Under the pieces are notes generated by a model. The model saw only the letters and a program-made list of their open reading frames with translations, did not search any database and was not told where the DNA came from. Of a stretch of DNA of 64,000 nucleotides, positions 12,601 to 24,200 are shown one piece after another (positions within the stretch are counted from its first letter, which is position 1; every line of letters starts with the position of its first letter). Origin of the DNA: Lindgomyces ingoldianus (Eukaryota; Ascomycota; Dothideomycetes; Pleosporales; Lindgomycetaceae); assembly GCF_010093535.1 (NCBI RefSeq), contig NW_022985164.1, positions 2,154,378 to 2,218,377 on the forward strand. The letters are read 5' to 3'. The translations under genes and the position numbers were made by a program.

Positions 12601-13634
12601 GTTTCACATGCACTGTAGCAGTTGAGCAAGCGTGTCTTTGGCAATGCCTTGAGAGCTCGACGAGCCAGATCGGTGGTGACGACTTCGCCATTTAACCAGC
12701 AGGTCTGCAACTTTGGGAGACGTGCTCCGAGGCATTGGTGGCGTGATAAAACGGCGGCCAAAAGGGTCGGCGTCATGAGGGTCTCCGTGATGTCTTTGGA
12801 GGAGAGAAGATCCACGAGTAGCACCGGGTCGTAACTTACATCATCTGGGACGGCAACAACAGTCGCTCCTCGGAGGAGTGGGCGTAAGATTTCCCAAATA
12901 AAGAAAACATTGCAGGCTACGCGGTCGCCTGGCTGGAGATCCGACACGCCGAATCTTAATTCATACGAGCGTACGGGGGCTCTGTGGGGGTTGGCGATAC
13001 CTTTGGGTTTCCCCGTCTGGCACTATTAGCAGCAAGTGGCAACGGCAATGTCTGGGAAGGTTACTTACGGTGCCTGATGAATAAGATACCTGGGATTCTA
13101 TTAGCGGCGAGAGGAACAACGAAACAGTCGACCCTCACTTACGAAAGCAAGGCGGTCCAAGTCGCCTTCGGAGGGCAACGGGGTGGGCTCTTTCACATCT
13201 CCATTGACTCCATCTGTTTCCGAAGCTTCTTGATCGAGAGTAACGAGGGGAATACCTGATTGGATCTTGCCCAGTTCCGCCCTGTATGTGACAACCACTG
13301 CTGGGTTTGCATCGGCAATGACATCGGCCAAAAGATCTGGAGGATAAGCTAGCTCCAAGACTAGAAATGCTCCCCCTGCGCGAAGCGCAGCAAGACAGGA
13401 AATCACGTAATCTGCACTACGCGGCAGAAGCACACCAACGAGCGCGTCTCGACCGACTCCATGACCACGGAGGCAGCGAGCAAGGGCAGCGACCTTGTCA
13501 TGAAGCTCGGCATAGGTATACGTCGTTGTCTCGTCTTCTAGAGCAATAGTATCGGGGGTAGCTTGTACCTGTCGCGTGAAGAGCGCGGAAAGGTCCCTGG
13601 TGACATCAATGGTGGGCATTATTTTCGTAGCCAT
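9666..13634 (-). CDS. ATRR: ATRR-type NRPS-like carboxylic acid reductase (glycine betaine reductase family)
   Basis: Exons 13634-13143, 13089-13069 and 13016-9666 give 1287 residues. Domain order is adenylation (about 10-540), carrier (LGGHSL, phosphopantetheine Ser578), thioester reductase R1 (GVTGFLG 663-669, catalytic YGQTK from Tyr825) and a C-terminal SDR reductase R2 (TGASSGIG 1052-1059, YSASK from Tyr1195). This A-T-R-R order is that of the fungal enzyme shown to reduce glycine betaine through its aldehyde to choline, with R1 making the aldehyde and R2 the alcohol. There is no condensation domain, so it is not a peptide synthetase. The adenylation core motif YSSGTTGKPKG is assembled across two introns flanking a 21-base exon. 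The function is inferred from architecture; substrate residues were not checked. It stands alone, with no biosynthetic cluster beside it. Confidence 0.92.
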
Positions 13635-16600
13635 GTAAGGGCAAGGAAGGCGGTCTCGTGAGAAGTTGCTTGACTTAGGATAGAAAGAAACGAAATTTAT
13701 TGCTCCATCGGAGTTGAAAACTCGGCAAGAAAAGCAAAAGGAGGTCCCCGATCTGGAGACAGCCGCCGACGTCGAGAATTAGCTTTGTGGGGGTTGCACG
13801 ACCACTAAGAACGCATTGAATCTAACGAGTTCGCCTGTCGTGGTCCTTGGCCTTCTGACGTATTCGCCACTCCCAATGCTTTCCTAGCGTGCTGAGAGAG
13901 GCAAAGGCGAATGCAAAACGAGAAGTGACAGCCTATCCCGCGTCTAGGCTCTTGGCTCAACGTCAAACCTTCATTATTCACATGCTCGAACAACGTGGAT
14001 GAGGACGAGATAGAACAATGGAAGACTTTATAACGCCATGTTTAGTGCCCAAAATGCCAACCAGGACGCAGCCTGTCCTTTATTCGCCGCTTTCGATGGA
14101 TGGACGGGAATATGTCGTGATCTTCCACCACTTGCTTGGCATCATCTAACATCTTCGGCCGAGGATTTACGGCCTCATGACACTGATCAGCGCCGTAGTT
14201 GCAATAAGAGCTCGAATGCTGTAACTGATCCACTGGGGGTTCTGTGCAGAGAACCAGATGGCCATCTTGCAGAGCAGAGGGCATGTACATACAAGGCATT
14301 GGACTGTCCTTGATTTAGCAACTTCAGCATGATCGCAGATATCCTGTCTGGTCGCAGAAGTCTGCGACCATCTCGAATGGATATTCCGCAAAGACGTCAA
14401 TTGAGGCGAAATTGGGGAGTTGGAATCAACTTGCTCAGATCGTTTGTCATGTCATAGGTGTAAGCAGTTGCCCGACATTGCATTTGCGCGTCCCAAATGG
14501 GTGAGGGTAGTATAAGAGAAGTAAAGAGGGGAGAGAGTAGCATGAAAGTTAAGAAAGTATTGACTGCCCTTTATTTGAAGATCTCATTTCCAAATCGATA
14601 GACCCATTTTCACAGACATGTTGTGGGGCAAAAGAATTGTGCGTGGTCTGAAGAAAGTGATTACAAACCAGTCATGTCACACCTAGCTTGATGGGTTTTC
14701 CGAAATCCGGTTCTTCAGAATAGATTGCGCTGGAGAAGGAAGAGATACTAAGAAAAATCGACAAAGAGAGGTGTACAATGAGAAGGCGTTCTGGCTATGT
14801 GACAAAAATACCAACCTCGGATTCGAGCAAAAGCCCTGTCTCCAACTAGGATTCGCTGGGGTCTCATGTACAGTACATACAGCGGAAATCTCCATATTCT
14901 CGACACCCATCTTTGATTCTAGCGACTGGGTTGGTTAATCAAAGTGTTCCTTTTAATGTCATGCAGGGTGGTCTAGGCCTTGAACTCGCAACCCTTCCTG
15001 CCTTACAATGCTGACTGGTCATGGGGCTGTCTGTTCCATGGTGAGGAGGATGATGAGGTCGAAGAGGAGCGGCGTGTAGACTGGGACAGATGGCAGTAAA
15101 GAGGTGCGTTTCGGGTTCTGGCCAACTTCCAACTTCCTCTGCATGCTTCTTAGTCGCTGTCATTGGTTGCTTCTGTTTCGACTCTGATGCTTCGAGAAGG
15201 TGGTACAGGTGGTTAGGGTACCGCAGCCTCCGCTCCATGTGAAAGGCGAGTAGACCTGAGTTATCAGCAGTGAGATCCAACGGTGCAAAGGAACACCAGT
15301 TTGCTAGATGATCAAACTCAACTAAGCTCACTCGCATTCTTATTACATCGCATAGGCTCACATTCTGCTGGGCATTGTCGCTCCGCGCTGTTTTGACCAA
15401 TGGAAGCCAATCTCACCCACACTGGGTTCGACTTGCGCGTTCCTTCAGGCCTTACCAAGCCCCATAACGTAGGTCCAGAGTGCTGGAAAGCGGTGAGAAA
15501 GTGCGCAGAAATTGAGGATAGAGTTTCGCTTGAAGAGCAAGTCAAGCCACATGGGCTTGGCTTTCTTGGACACCCAGTGTCTCACCCTAACATCAGACGA
15601 GTTCTCGAAGCTCGACTCTCTAAGTCGCTGCGTTTGAATCCAAGATCGAACGATCAACCCTAGACTGCGTTATTGGTCCTCAACACCGCCGAGATGTGAA
15701 TCTCTGTTCTCTATCCCTGAATGGCAAAGCCGTTATCTCAAGGCTCCTTTCTCTATTGCTTCACAAAAAGGTCACATCCACCCAGACACCGAAATTGGGC
15801 GAATACGCATCCAACGCGAAGCGGAATGCGTTCGGCATGTAATTCCCTTTGACAGCGGGCGGCTGTCGTCCCGGGCCGAGCCCACACCCGTGACCGGTGA
15901 GTGTAACGCCTTGACAATGTGGGAAGCTGCACATGAATCACACGAATCCTCCAGATCCTGTGCCACTCAGCTTTGTCAGACGCTACTCAGCTTCTTCATC
16001 TACACCCTCGATCTGAGCGCCCTGCTCCATGCCAGAGCGCAAACTCCTTCACATGGAGTCGGCCGAACTTACCTTGCAACGGAAGTCAGCCAATTGAAGG
16101 TGCCTTGCCATGTCCAAGAAATGGAGAATATCTCAGGAGTTGTCTCCACAAGGCTTGCAGTCGGGTTGGAGTCCCAGGACGGGCGTCGATAACGAATTTG
16201 GAAGCGAGATGCGGGGCGAGCCCGGTTCAGACGCTAACGCTAAACTGTAAGAGGAATGAGACGTGGGAGATCCTCCACGAGGACGAGATGAGACGCACGT
16301 TGTTGTGTGACCGAGAATTCTCCTGTGACCTGCAGAGTCATGCATAACTGCGCTCTTGCTTCCTTATAGGCTAACTTTTTCAACAAACTTTTCTTCCTCT
16401 GCCCAATCGGCGATAGGGTTACAGATGGCTGTCGAACACTTGAACTTTTGCACCTCACATGTCTCTCGCCTTTCTGCTTTGGGATAGTGCTACTTCAGGC
16501 CGACTCATGCGGGACTTTGCTAAACGAGACATTGTGGAGAGATTGGAACAGGATAAAACATTTCCGTCCTTGTTCGCAGTCCCCTGGTGCTTGATCCCTA

Positions 16601-17500
16601 GGCTGATAAGATTTTCGCGAGCGCCTTCAAGTTACTTCAGACGCGAAGTCTTGCGGCACAGCTGCGGCACAGCTACGGCACAGCTGCGTGACACCCTCCT
16701 CCTGGACCAGTCCTGCAGCCAGAGCAAGCAGCCTGTGAACTTGACTGGATTCTTAGGTGAGAACTGTAATTACCTGGAACATCCATGGAACAGGGCATGG
16801 ATGGAGTTCACCTCCCACCTGATGCTCTTCTTGCCGACCACACCTTGCGATTTCAGGATCTATGAATATCTCCTTGAGATGTCTGCCTCGCAGGTTCCCA
16901 GGCAGGATTGGGTTCATATTTCAAGCCTTATCTAGAGGCTCGTACCTGCCATTTGCCTCACAACTTTCTTACAGTATTGGCGTCTCGACCCGAACAATAA
17001 GAGCTGTCTTTTGATCTGACAAGCGAGTTGCTTGAATCAAGGGTGTTAAGAGTATGCAGATTTTCACTGTAGATAATTGGTACCTGTAGGGCAAAGCCTC
17101 GCGTAGCACAGGTATCATTACTCGATTTCTCATAATGCTCTTCTGAATGGCTTCCGCCTCCATGGGTCTTGACTCTCAATAATTGGGCCTTTCCCTGCTG
17201 TGACTAGCAGCTCGCGTCATATGCCACACACAAAACGATCCCCCACAATGAGCAAGCTGGAGAAAGCTTATCAAGGGTGAAGATCCCTCTTAGTGCAGTT
17301 CACTCCTTTTCATGCACTAGGTACCTCCTGTGGAGTTTGTGCCACATCGCTCGGCGCACGCTCCCAATTCTATCCGAGAATAGATCCCTCCTCAAGGCTA
17401 GTTATATCTACTTCTCCTCCAATGCTCTACAGCCAAATATGCGGCACCCGTCGACTGCACCCCCAGAAAGGTTCCCCCCAAATTAACTGTGATTCTACCA
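13635..17500. other. 3.9 kb gene-poor region; no gene recognised
   Basis: Both strands were read. Open frames reach 158 codons (16459-16935, plus) but show no known motif, signal peptide, plausible exon chain or steady codon bias. The only structure seen is a short 11-base tandem repeat at 16654-16686. No tRNA could be folded with confidence. It probably includes the ATRR promoter near 13.6-14.0 kb and the promoter of the rhodopsin-like gene near 17.2-17.5 kb. Confidence 0.4.
16654..16686. repeat. 11-base tandem repeat, three units
   Basis: Three successive units of cggcacagct followed by g, a or g. One unit differs by a single base. It lies in a region without a recognised gene. Confidence 0.85.
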
Positions 17501-18949
17501 ATGGCACTCGGTCATCGCGCGGTAGAGGCCGCTGTTGTATCAAGCATCTTTGCAGCACTAGGTACCATTGCTGTGGCCCTTCGCCTCTGGACTCGTCTTG
17601 TCATTATTCGAGCCCCTGGAATCGAAGATGCTATCATTGTAGCATCCTGGGTAAGCCTCCCTCCCACGTTTTCGTTCTCCGTGCCACTACTAATACCTTC
17701 AGATGTGTGCGGTGGTCACGGTGATTACAATCGGAATGCGTAAGTCAACTGCAAAGGTCGACAGTTCATGTACTAACCTCTACCTTTCAGAAATCGTCCA
17801 CGGATTAGGCGAACATGTGTCTACACTAAGTGGTGACGATACAACCCAACTGCTTTTTGTGTGTTCGATAATATATCCTGTTTTCCTCTCACACGACCTG
17901 ACTTATCTTCTAGAACTTCTACATCAGCATCAGCACATATTGCGCCTCTATCGGCCTAACCAAGACCGCTATCCTAGTCCAATACCTACGAGTCTTCCCC
18001 ACGCGCACGTTTCAGATCTGGTGTTGGGCCTTCATTTTCATCGTCGTCGCCTACACTATCGCGACCGTGTTTGCCTGCATCTTCGTCTGCATTCCAGTTC
18101 AATCTTTCTGGAATGGTGATCCTAACGGGAAGTGTATCAATGAACTTGCGTCGTGGTTCTCGAACGCGGCTATTAATATCGTTACGGATTTGATGATTAT
18201 CGTCTTGCCGATGCCGGTTATTAAGAATTTAAATCTTGCTAGGAGGCAGAAGAAACTTCTCATGGGGATTTTTGCTTTCGGTGGAATGTAAGTGCCTGTC
18301 CCTTACGTACTTCTCGTTGGCGCATATCCTGGAGAATCGTCAGACATACGAGAGTATTTCAGACCTACCTGCTCGGTTTTTAGAGACAGCAAGTATGCTG
18401 TCTCTCCGTCCCTTCACGTACATCACTAAGGCAAGCCCCATCCCACGTATGAGCCGACAGGACTTTCTCGGGCATTAGTGCGCAAATAAACTCTGGTTAC
18501 CCCCAGCCATCCGACTAACATCTCCTAGTGTCTGTATAATCAGTATCGTTCGCCTCCACTCCCTCCTCGTAGCTACCAGATCAAAAGACACCACCTACGA
18601 CAATGGCCCCGTCGCCACCTTCTCCGTCGTCGAAATAAACATTAGCATCATATGCTGCTGCCTTCCGTGCCTGCGCCCGTTGATCGCGCGCTGGATCCCT
18701 GGTCTATCGTCTACGCATTCTCGTGGCACCGATGGAAGTAGCGGATACAAGCGCTCTTCGATGTATGGAAGAGGGATGCAGCTGAATACAATAGGATCTA
18801 AGAGAGGCGTTGAGAGGCTCGAGGATGTGGAGGAAGAGGATAAGATTCATGTTGTTACCGTTGTAGATGTGCAGGTTGGTGACCAGAGAGGGGGGATAAA
18901 GGAGAGGGAGAGGGAGGATAGTACGGAGACATTATTTCGAATCGTTTGA
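17501..18949 (+). CDS. Seven-helix integral membrane protein, fungal rhodopsin-domain (PTH11-related) family
   Basis: Five exons: 17501-17650, 17703-17739, 17791-17858, 17914-18287 and 18529-18949, giving 349 residues. Seven hydrophobic segments appear in the usual order: about residues 12-28, 40-60, 86-108, 122-150, 168-188, 200-222 and 240-260. The family hallmark of short loops and an extended charged cytoplasmic tail is present; the tail is rich in Glu, Arg and Lys. Such proteins are common and variable in filamentous fungi, and some act as G-protein-coupled receptors in host or surface sensing. No ligand can be named. The last intron (241 bases) is long for this genome, but splicing rejoins GGIVCIISIVRLHSL, the family pattern at helix 6, so the model is favoured over readthrough. 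Confidence 0.82.
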
Positions 18950-21265
18950 TTTTCGGGGAAGATGTCTGGAGTGTCTACGGATTGTAAAGTCTTAGGGTTG
19001 TTGGATTAATAAGCTAGGGATGGTCATGACATGATGGAATTCGGCGTATTTGGCGCCCTGGACCTGGAAACATACCCTTTGATATGTCGCTTAGATTTTC
19101 GGTAGTGTTGGGGCGTCTCTATTAAAGTTGACTATTTTAAAGATGCTGACCTGCAGCGAATGCTTTACCAACTACGAATTTCATGCTCAACAAGAGTGGT
19201 GAAGCACAAACTGCCGTCCCCACCTCATACCTGCGGACATTAAGTCCAGAACAAAGACACAAACTATTTCGAACAGTTTTTCACCTGGTGTGCGGAAACC
19301 CATTCAAATAATCTAATCTAAAGAGGGGGAGCTCGTAGATGTGGGGAGAGCGTTTTCCCGGCCGACCATGTCATGGTCGCCTGAAGCTCAGAATAAGGCC
19401 CTCCAGTTGTTCTGAATCAAATCAATTGTGGTAGATCTCTATTGGGCTCCGTGTATGCCTCTCATAAATCACCGCTAAAGAAGCATCAAGTTCTGGCCAC
19501 TGCGGGAATTTGACACAACGTTTAGCTATGCGAATCACCACATGGACTCCACGGACAGCCTCAGCATCTGTATGGCCTAGCCAGATATTACAATGTCGAA
19601 TGTGACAGACACCGAATTAGTGGAGCGAATTTTACATGGATATACCCAGTCACATGATCTAGGACACATTCTGAGGCGTCGTTCAGTGCTATGTACATGG
19701 AAAGTTCAAGCCTGCGAAATTTTCAACTAGGAAAAGAGTGGCAAGCAATTTTTTGACCGCTTGGGCTTTTCAGTTTACGCATCCCTGAAGGATTCCAAGA
19801 TTGGTACCTGGCCGAGCAATCTCATCGCCAAACCCCTGAAACTTGTCCTACAACCCATTCCAGTTTCGCATCACTTGAAGTCCCCAATATTGTCCCGCCG
19901 GGCAAATATGGTTTTATTTTTAGATTAGGAGGCATCTATTGCCAGCTTTCTCCATTGGAGTGATGCATCCGGGCCCTCTTGTCGCGCCTTGCACACTTGG
20001 CTGTTTAGGAACCTAGACATGCCCTACGTGAGGAATGGATGTTTCCGTCCAAGTTTTAGAAAGATTCGATTAATCCCTGGGCTTTTCTTTAACAGAACTG
20101 GCCCGCATACCGCATTCACCGAACCTGAAGATGCGAGGTTCCCCGTGAATTGGAAGAAACCGGGGAGGTCTACCAAGTGTTCCCAATCTCACATAGCAAT
20201 ATAAGGTCCCCAAGATGACGTGTGAATTGAACGAGAGAAGTGGCAATTCCTTCTTTGGAAGATAAAAATTCAACGTTGGTATCTTGCTGCATTATTCCTA
20301 TCCGTCTCGACATTAGAACGTTGCTTCATGGACGCGGCCATTGGGTAGATACAGACTTATCAGCCGTAATCACACCTGCCTTGACTTTAGGTACATAACA
20401 TACGTCGGAGATGAATCTGAGCGGATTTTGTGATCAGAAAAGATTCAAGGGTTACATGTCATCTTCTTGATATCGGCAGGAGAGGAGACGAGTAAATGAT
20501 TCGCTCCAAAGAGTCGGAATTGAAGGCGGGTTTTGCACTACAATAAGCCCTGGAAAGAATTAAACGGTCAACATTGTGGTATGCATGTTAAAAAAAAGGT
20601 GACATACCTGAATAAGGAATAGCTCTTCTGGCCTCCATGTACAGGTGCTATTGTGTGGTCCCAGAAAATAATCCTGTACCAAGAGGTAAGCGGCACTTGG
20701 ATGGATTAGCGTAATGGAGTCTCGCCCTACTTCGGATACACCAAATTAAGCAGGGAGAAGAAGCATAAAATGAAGATTAGATAAGTCAAGGAAGCGGTTC
20801 GATTGGTCACGATGCCTGTCTGCTGCTCATAAGCAGATGTGCCGTTCTGAGCCGGGGCGAGGGTGTAGTTGGCTATGGTTTGAACTTCTGGCTTGATGCT
20901 ACTGAATAGAGCGGAAGGCTTTAATATCCTGGTAGTTCGAAGAGGGCTACACCTCAGGAGACTGGAAAATGCTCCAGATGTTCGATAACACACTAAAACA
21001 GCAGATGGAAGTATGCCATGTGTGCGACTGATTTGGAGGAACTATATGTATAAGTAGCAGCTATCCAGCGAAGGACTTGGCGCCTTGAGTGTGAGAGCTC
21101 TCCCTGCAGCCCGGCTCAGCCTCGCCGCACAGAAACCAGCGGGCAGAGCAGGCGACTGTCAGCATGCTGTTTAACTGATATCTCCTCGCCCTGGTCCTTG
21201 TACCTCATCGAAGCTTCCACTCTCCGAGAACACGCTCTACCTGATCGAGCATTTAATGCTCAACC
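18950..21265. other. 2.3 kb intergenic region upstream of the first NLR
   Basis: No convincing gene on either strand apart from a doubtful 88-residue minus-strand frame listed separately. The promoter of the NLR must lie near its right edge. Confidence 0.4.
20727..20993 (-). CDS. Doubtful small membrane protein, 88 residues
   Basis: An ATG-started frame of 88 codons that ends in a single hydrophobic helix (about residues 66-86). It has two N-glycosylation-like sites (NYT, NRT) before the helix. No homologue is recognised and no splice partners were found. It could equally be a chance frame in intergenic DNA. Confidence 0.2.
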   Translation of the reverse strand: MCYRTSGAFSSLLRCSPLRTTRILKPSALFSSIKPEVQTIANYTLAPAQNGTSAYEQQTGIVTNRTASLTYLIFILCFFSLLNLVYPK

Positions 21266-24200
21266 ATGGTATGTAGTGGGACAAGAGGCACGCCAAGAAT
21301 AACGCGGAACTAGGTCCGGCCGGTGACTGACGACGATATTGGGTTAAGGGTGCTCCGCGAGGCACCAGCGGAGGCAGCCCAGATCATCGAGTTGCGTTAT
21401 TCTTACATGGTTGGCTGCCTCAGCATATACTAAATCGCCTTAGCATTATCGCAATCCACGGCATTGGGGCGCACCCAGACGACAGCTGGTGCAAGAATGT
21501 CGGCACGGCAGAAAACCCGCAGTGGGTCAACTGGCTTAAGGAGGAAAACATGCTGCCAGCAGTAGCGCCGAATGCTCGCATCATGCGATATGGATACCAG
21601 TCGCAGTGGTTTGGGGAAGGGGCAATGCGGCAGAACGCGTCGACGGTGGCCCAGCGGTTGCTGCTGGCCTTGCGGCGAGGAAGAGAGGTGCAGATCCCAG
21701 TTATCTGACATGTTATCACCGCTGACTGTTTTAGGAGTATCCGTACCGGCCACTGGTCTTTATAACGCACTGCTTCGGCGGGCTGGTTGTGCTGAAGGTA
21801 AGCAAGTGAGCTGCAATGTGACAGGGGCCACTATTAAGAGTTTACAGGCACTCGTGGATGCCCGACATGATAAAAAGGAGTGGCCTGGAGTATTTACATC
21901 AACCACTGGGTTGTTATTCTTCGGCACGCCGTTCCGAGGGGCGGAAGGAATGAGCCAGATGGAGATGCTCGACGCAGCGCAGCGGGAATATCAAGAGGAC
22001 GAGGTGCAGCCAGAGATTCTGAAGATACTAGAGCCCGGGAATGAGTTCCTCCAGGAGCTGGTTGACCAATTTGGGAAGACGCGGAGCGAGGCAAACAAGG
22101 CCACGGTTGCATGCTTTTTTGAGCTCAAGACGACCAACGTAGGGCGGATTGTAGGGAAGGTGGATCGGACGGTAAATTCAGAACGGTGCTTTACACCGCA
22201 CGAGGCTAACTATTTGCACAGAGATTTGTGGTGAGTGAGAGCTCTGGCTGCCTCGATCTTTCCAGTTCAACAAGCAAGTTCTCGCTTTCACGGACCCACT
22301 TTGACATGAACAAGTTCGGCAAGTGTACAGAAGAAGACTTTGAGACAGTGAGGGACGTGATTAAGGAGATTATCAGGACATCTCATGAGCTTGTACTAGC
22401 TCGATCTCAATGTAATTATGCTTCACAATAGTCACTAGTATATGAAGGAGGCTGACAGTGGCTACAGACAACGGCAAGCACAAGATCGACTTCAGCCTTC
22501 AAGGCGTGCCAGTAGTAAATCAGTTTGTCCAACGTGATGCGGAGATGCAAGAGCTTGAACGGCCCCTTCTCAACATATCGTCCGCAGCGAGTCGGCGAAA
22601 GGTCGTCGTTCTCCATGGCCTTGGTGGTGTAGGTAAGACACAGTTGGCAATTGAGTTCGCGCGCGAACATCAAAGCAGGTTTAGCAGTATATTTTGGCTG
22701 GACGGATCCTCGGAGGCTAGTCTAAAGCAATCGTTCGGGGGTATGGTGCAAAGGCTGCCGCAATGCGACCTCACAGCAGATGGTGTAGAGATGCTCAAAC
22801 AGACTACTGTCGATGTCGATGTGGCGGTGCATGAGTGTCTACGGTGGTTGTCCCTTCCATCAAATCATCAGTGGCTCATGATTTTCGATAACGTTGACCG
22901 CGACTACCACGACAAAGACGATTCGCAAGCGTACGATGTGAAGAGCTATTTCCCCTCTGCAGATCGTGGGTCGATTCTTATCACGAGTCGGCTAGCAAGT
23001 CTACAGAAGCATGGATCAGGACTTAAAGTAGGGACGGTCACGGCAGAGCAAGCAAAAGCTATTCTAGAGAACAATGCTGGAAAAGCGGTCATCGGTGAGT
23101 GGATGATTCTATTCAAAAAGATAAGATGATAAGCGCTAACATGTGCTGAACAGACGCTAAAATTATTCTTGAGCGTCTTCATGGACTTCCACTGGCGCTT
23201 ACACAAGCTGGGTCGTATGTACGAGAAACAAATATGTCTGCATTAACCTACGCAAAGCACTACGATAGAACCTGGGAACGCTTAATGAATAAGCAGGGAC
23301 AGTCTCCACTAGAGGAATATGGCAACCGAAATTTGTTAACAACATGGACTATGTCGTACGAGCAGGTCTGGAAGCAGAGCGAGGAGGCCACAGGGCTGCT
23401 TAAGCTTTGGGGCGTTCTAGACTGCGGAGAGTTCTGGTATGAGCTAGCCGCGGCCGGCGTGCATTTGTTAAAAGATATGGCTATTCCAACGTGGCTACTG
23501 AAAATTGCGGGTGATGACCTGGAGTATGCTGAAGCAGTAGGCCTTCTATCGCGCTACTCCCTTGTTGATGCAAAGGAAGGAACCAACAGCCACTCGATGC
23601 ATTCAGTACTGCATAAATGGTGCGCCCAGCTAACGGAAGGCGAGGACCAGCGCAGTCTTTGCTGTATAGCAGCAGGGCTAGTGGCATTAAATGTACCCTC
23701 GCAACTAGAGGCAGAGTTCTGGAGGAAGCGAAAGAGAGTACTAGCCCATGCTACAAGAGTTAGTGGATGGATACTAAAAGAACCCCTCTGTGATAAGGGG
23801 GAAGTTTTGGAAGCATTAGTACAGCCGTGGATGTTTCACAGCCTGGGAGATTTACTTTCAGAGGAAGACAGGCTGGACGAAGCGGAGGCGATGTATGACC
23901 GGGCCCTGCGAGGAAAAGAGAAGGCACTAGGAGCAGAGCATACATCAACACTTGACACAGTTAACAACTTAGGCATTCTCTACGCAGACCAGGGACGGCT
24001 AGATGAGGCAGAAGCGATGTATGACCGGGCGCTGCGAGGAAAAGAGAAAGCACTAGGAGCAGACCATACATCAACACTTAACACAGTCCACAACTTAGGT
24101 ATTCTCTACAAAAACCAAAGACGGCTAGATGAAGCGGAGGCAATGTATGACCGGGCGCTGCGAGGAAAAGAGAAGGCACTAGGAGCAGAGCATACATCAA

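Noticed and set aside
14939..15660. Possible tRNA-like stretches (for example gggttgcgagttcaaggcct on the minus strand)
   Set aside because: No full cloverleaf with acceptor stem, anticodon arm and both box elements could be assembled.
16459..16935. 158-codon plus-strand frame in the 3.9 kb gene-poor region
   Set aside because: No domain, signal peptide or splice context, and the composition resembles its non-coding surroundings.
18288..18528. Readthrough of the 241-base intron of the rhodopsin-like gene
   Set aside because: The continued frame ends at 18478 and loses helix 7; splicing restores the conserved helix 6 to helix 7 region.
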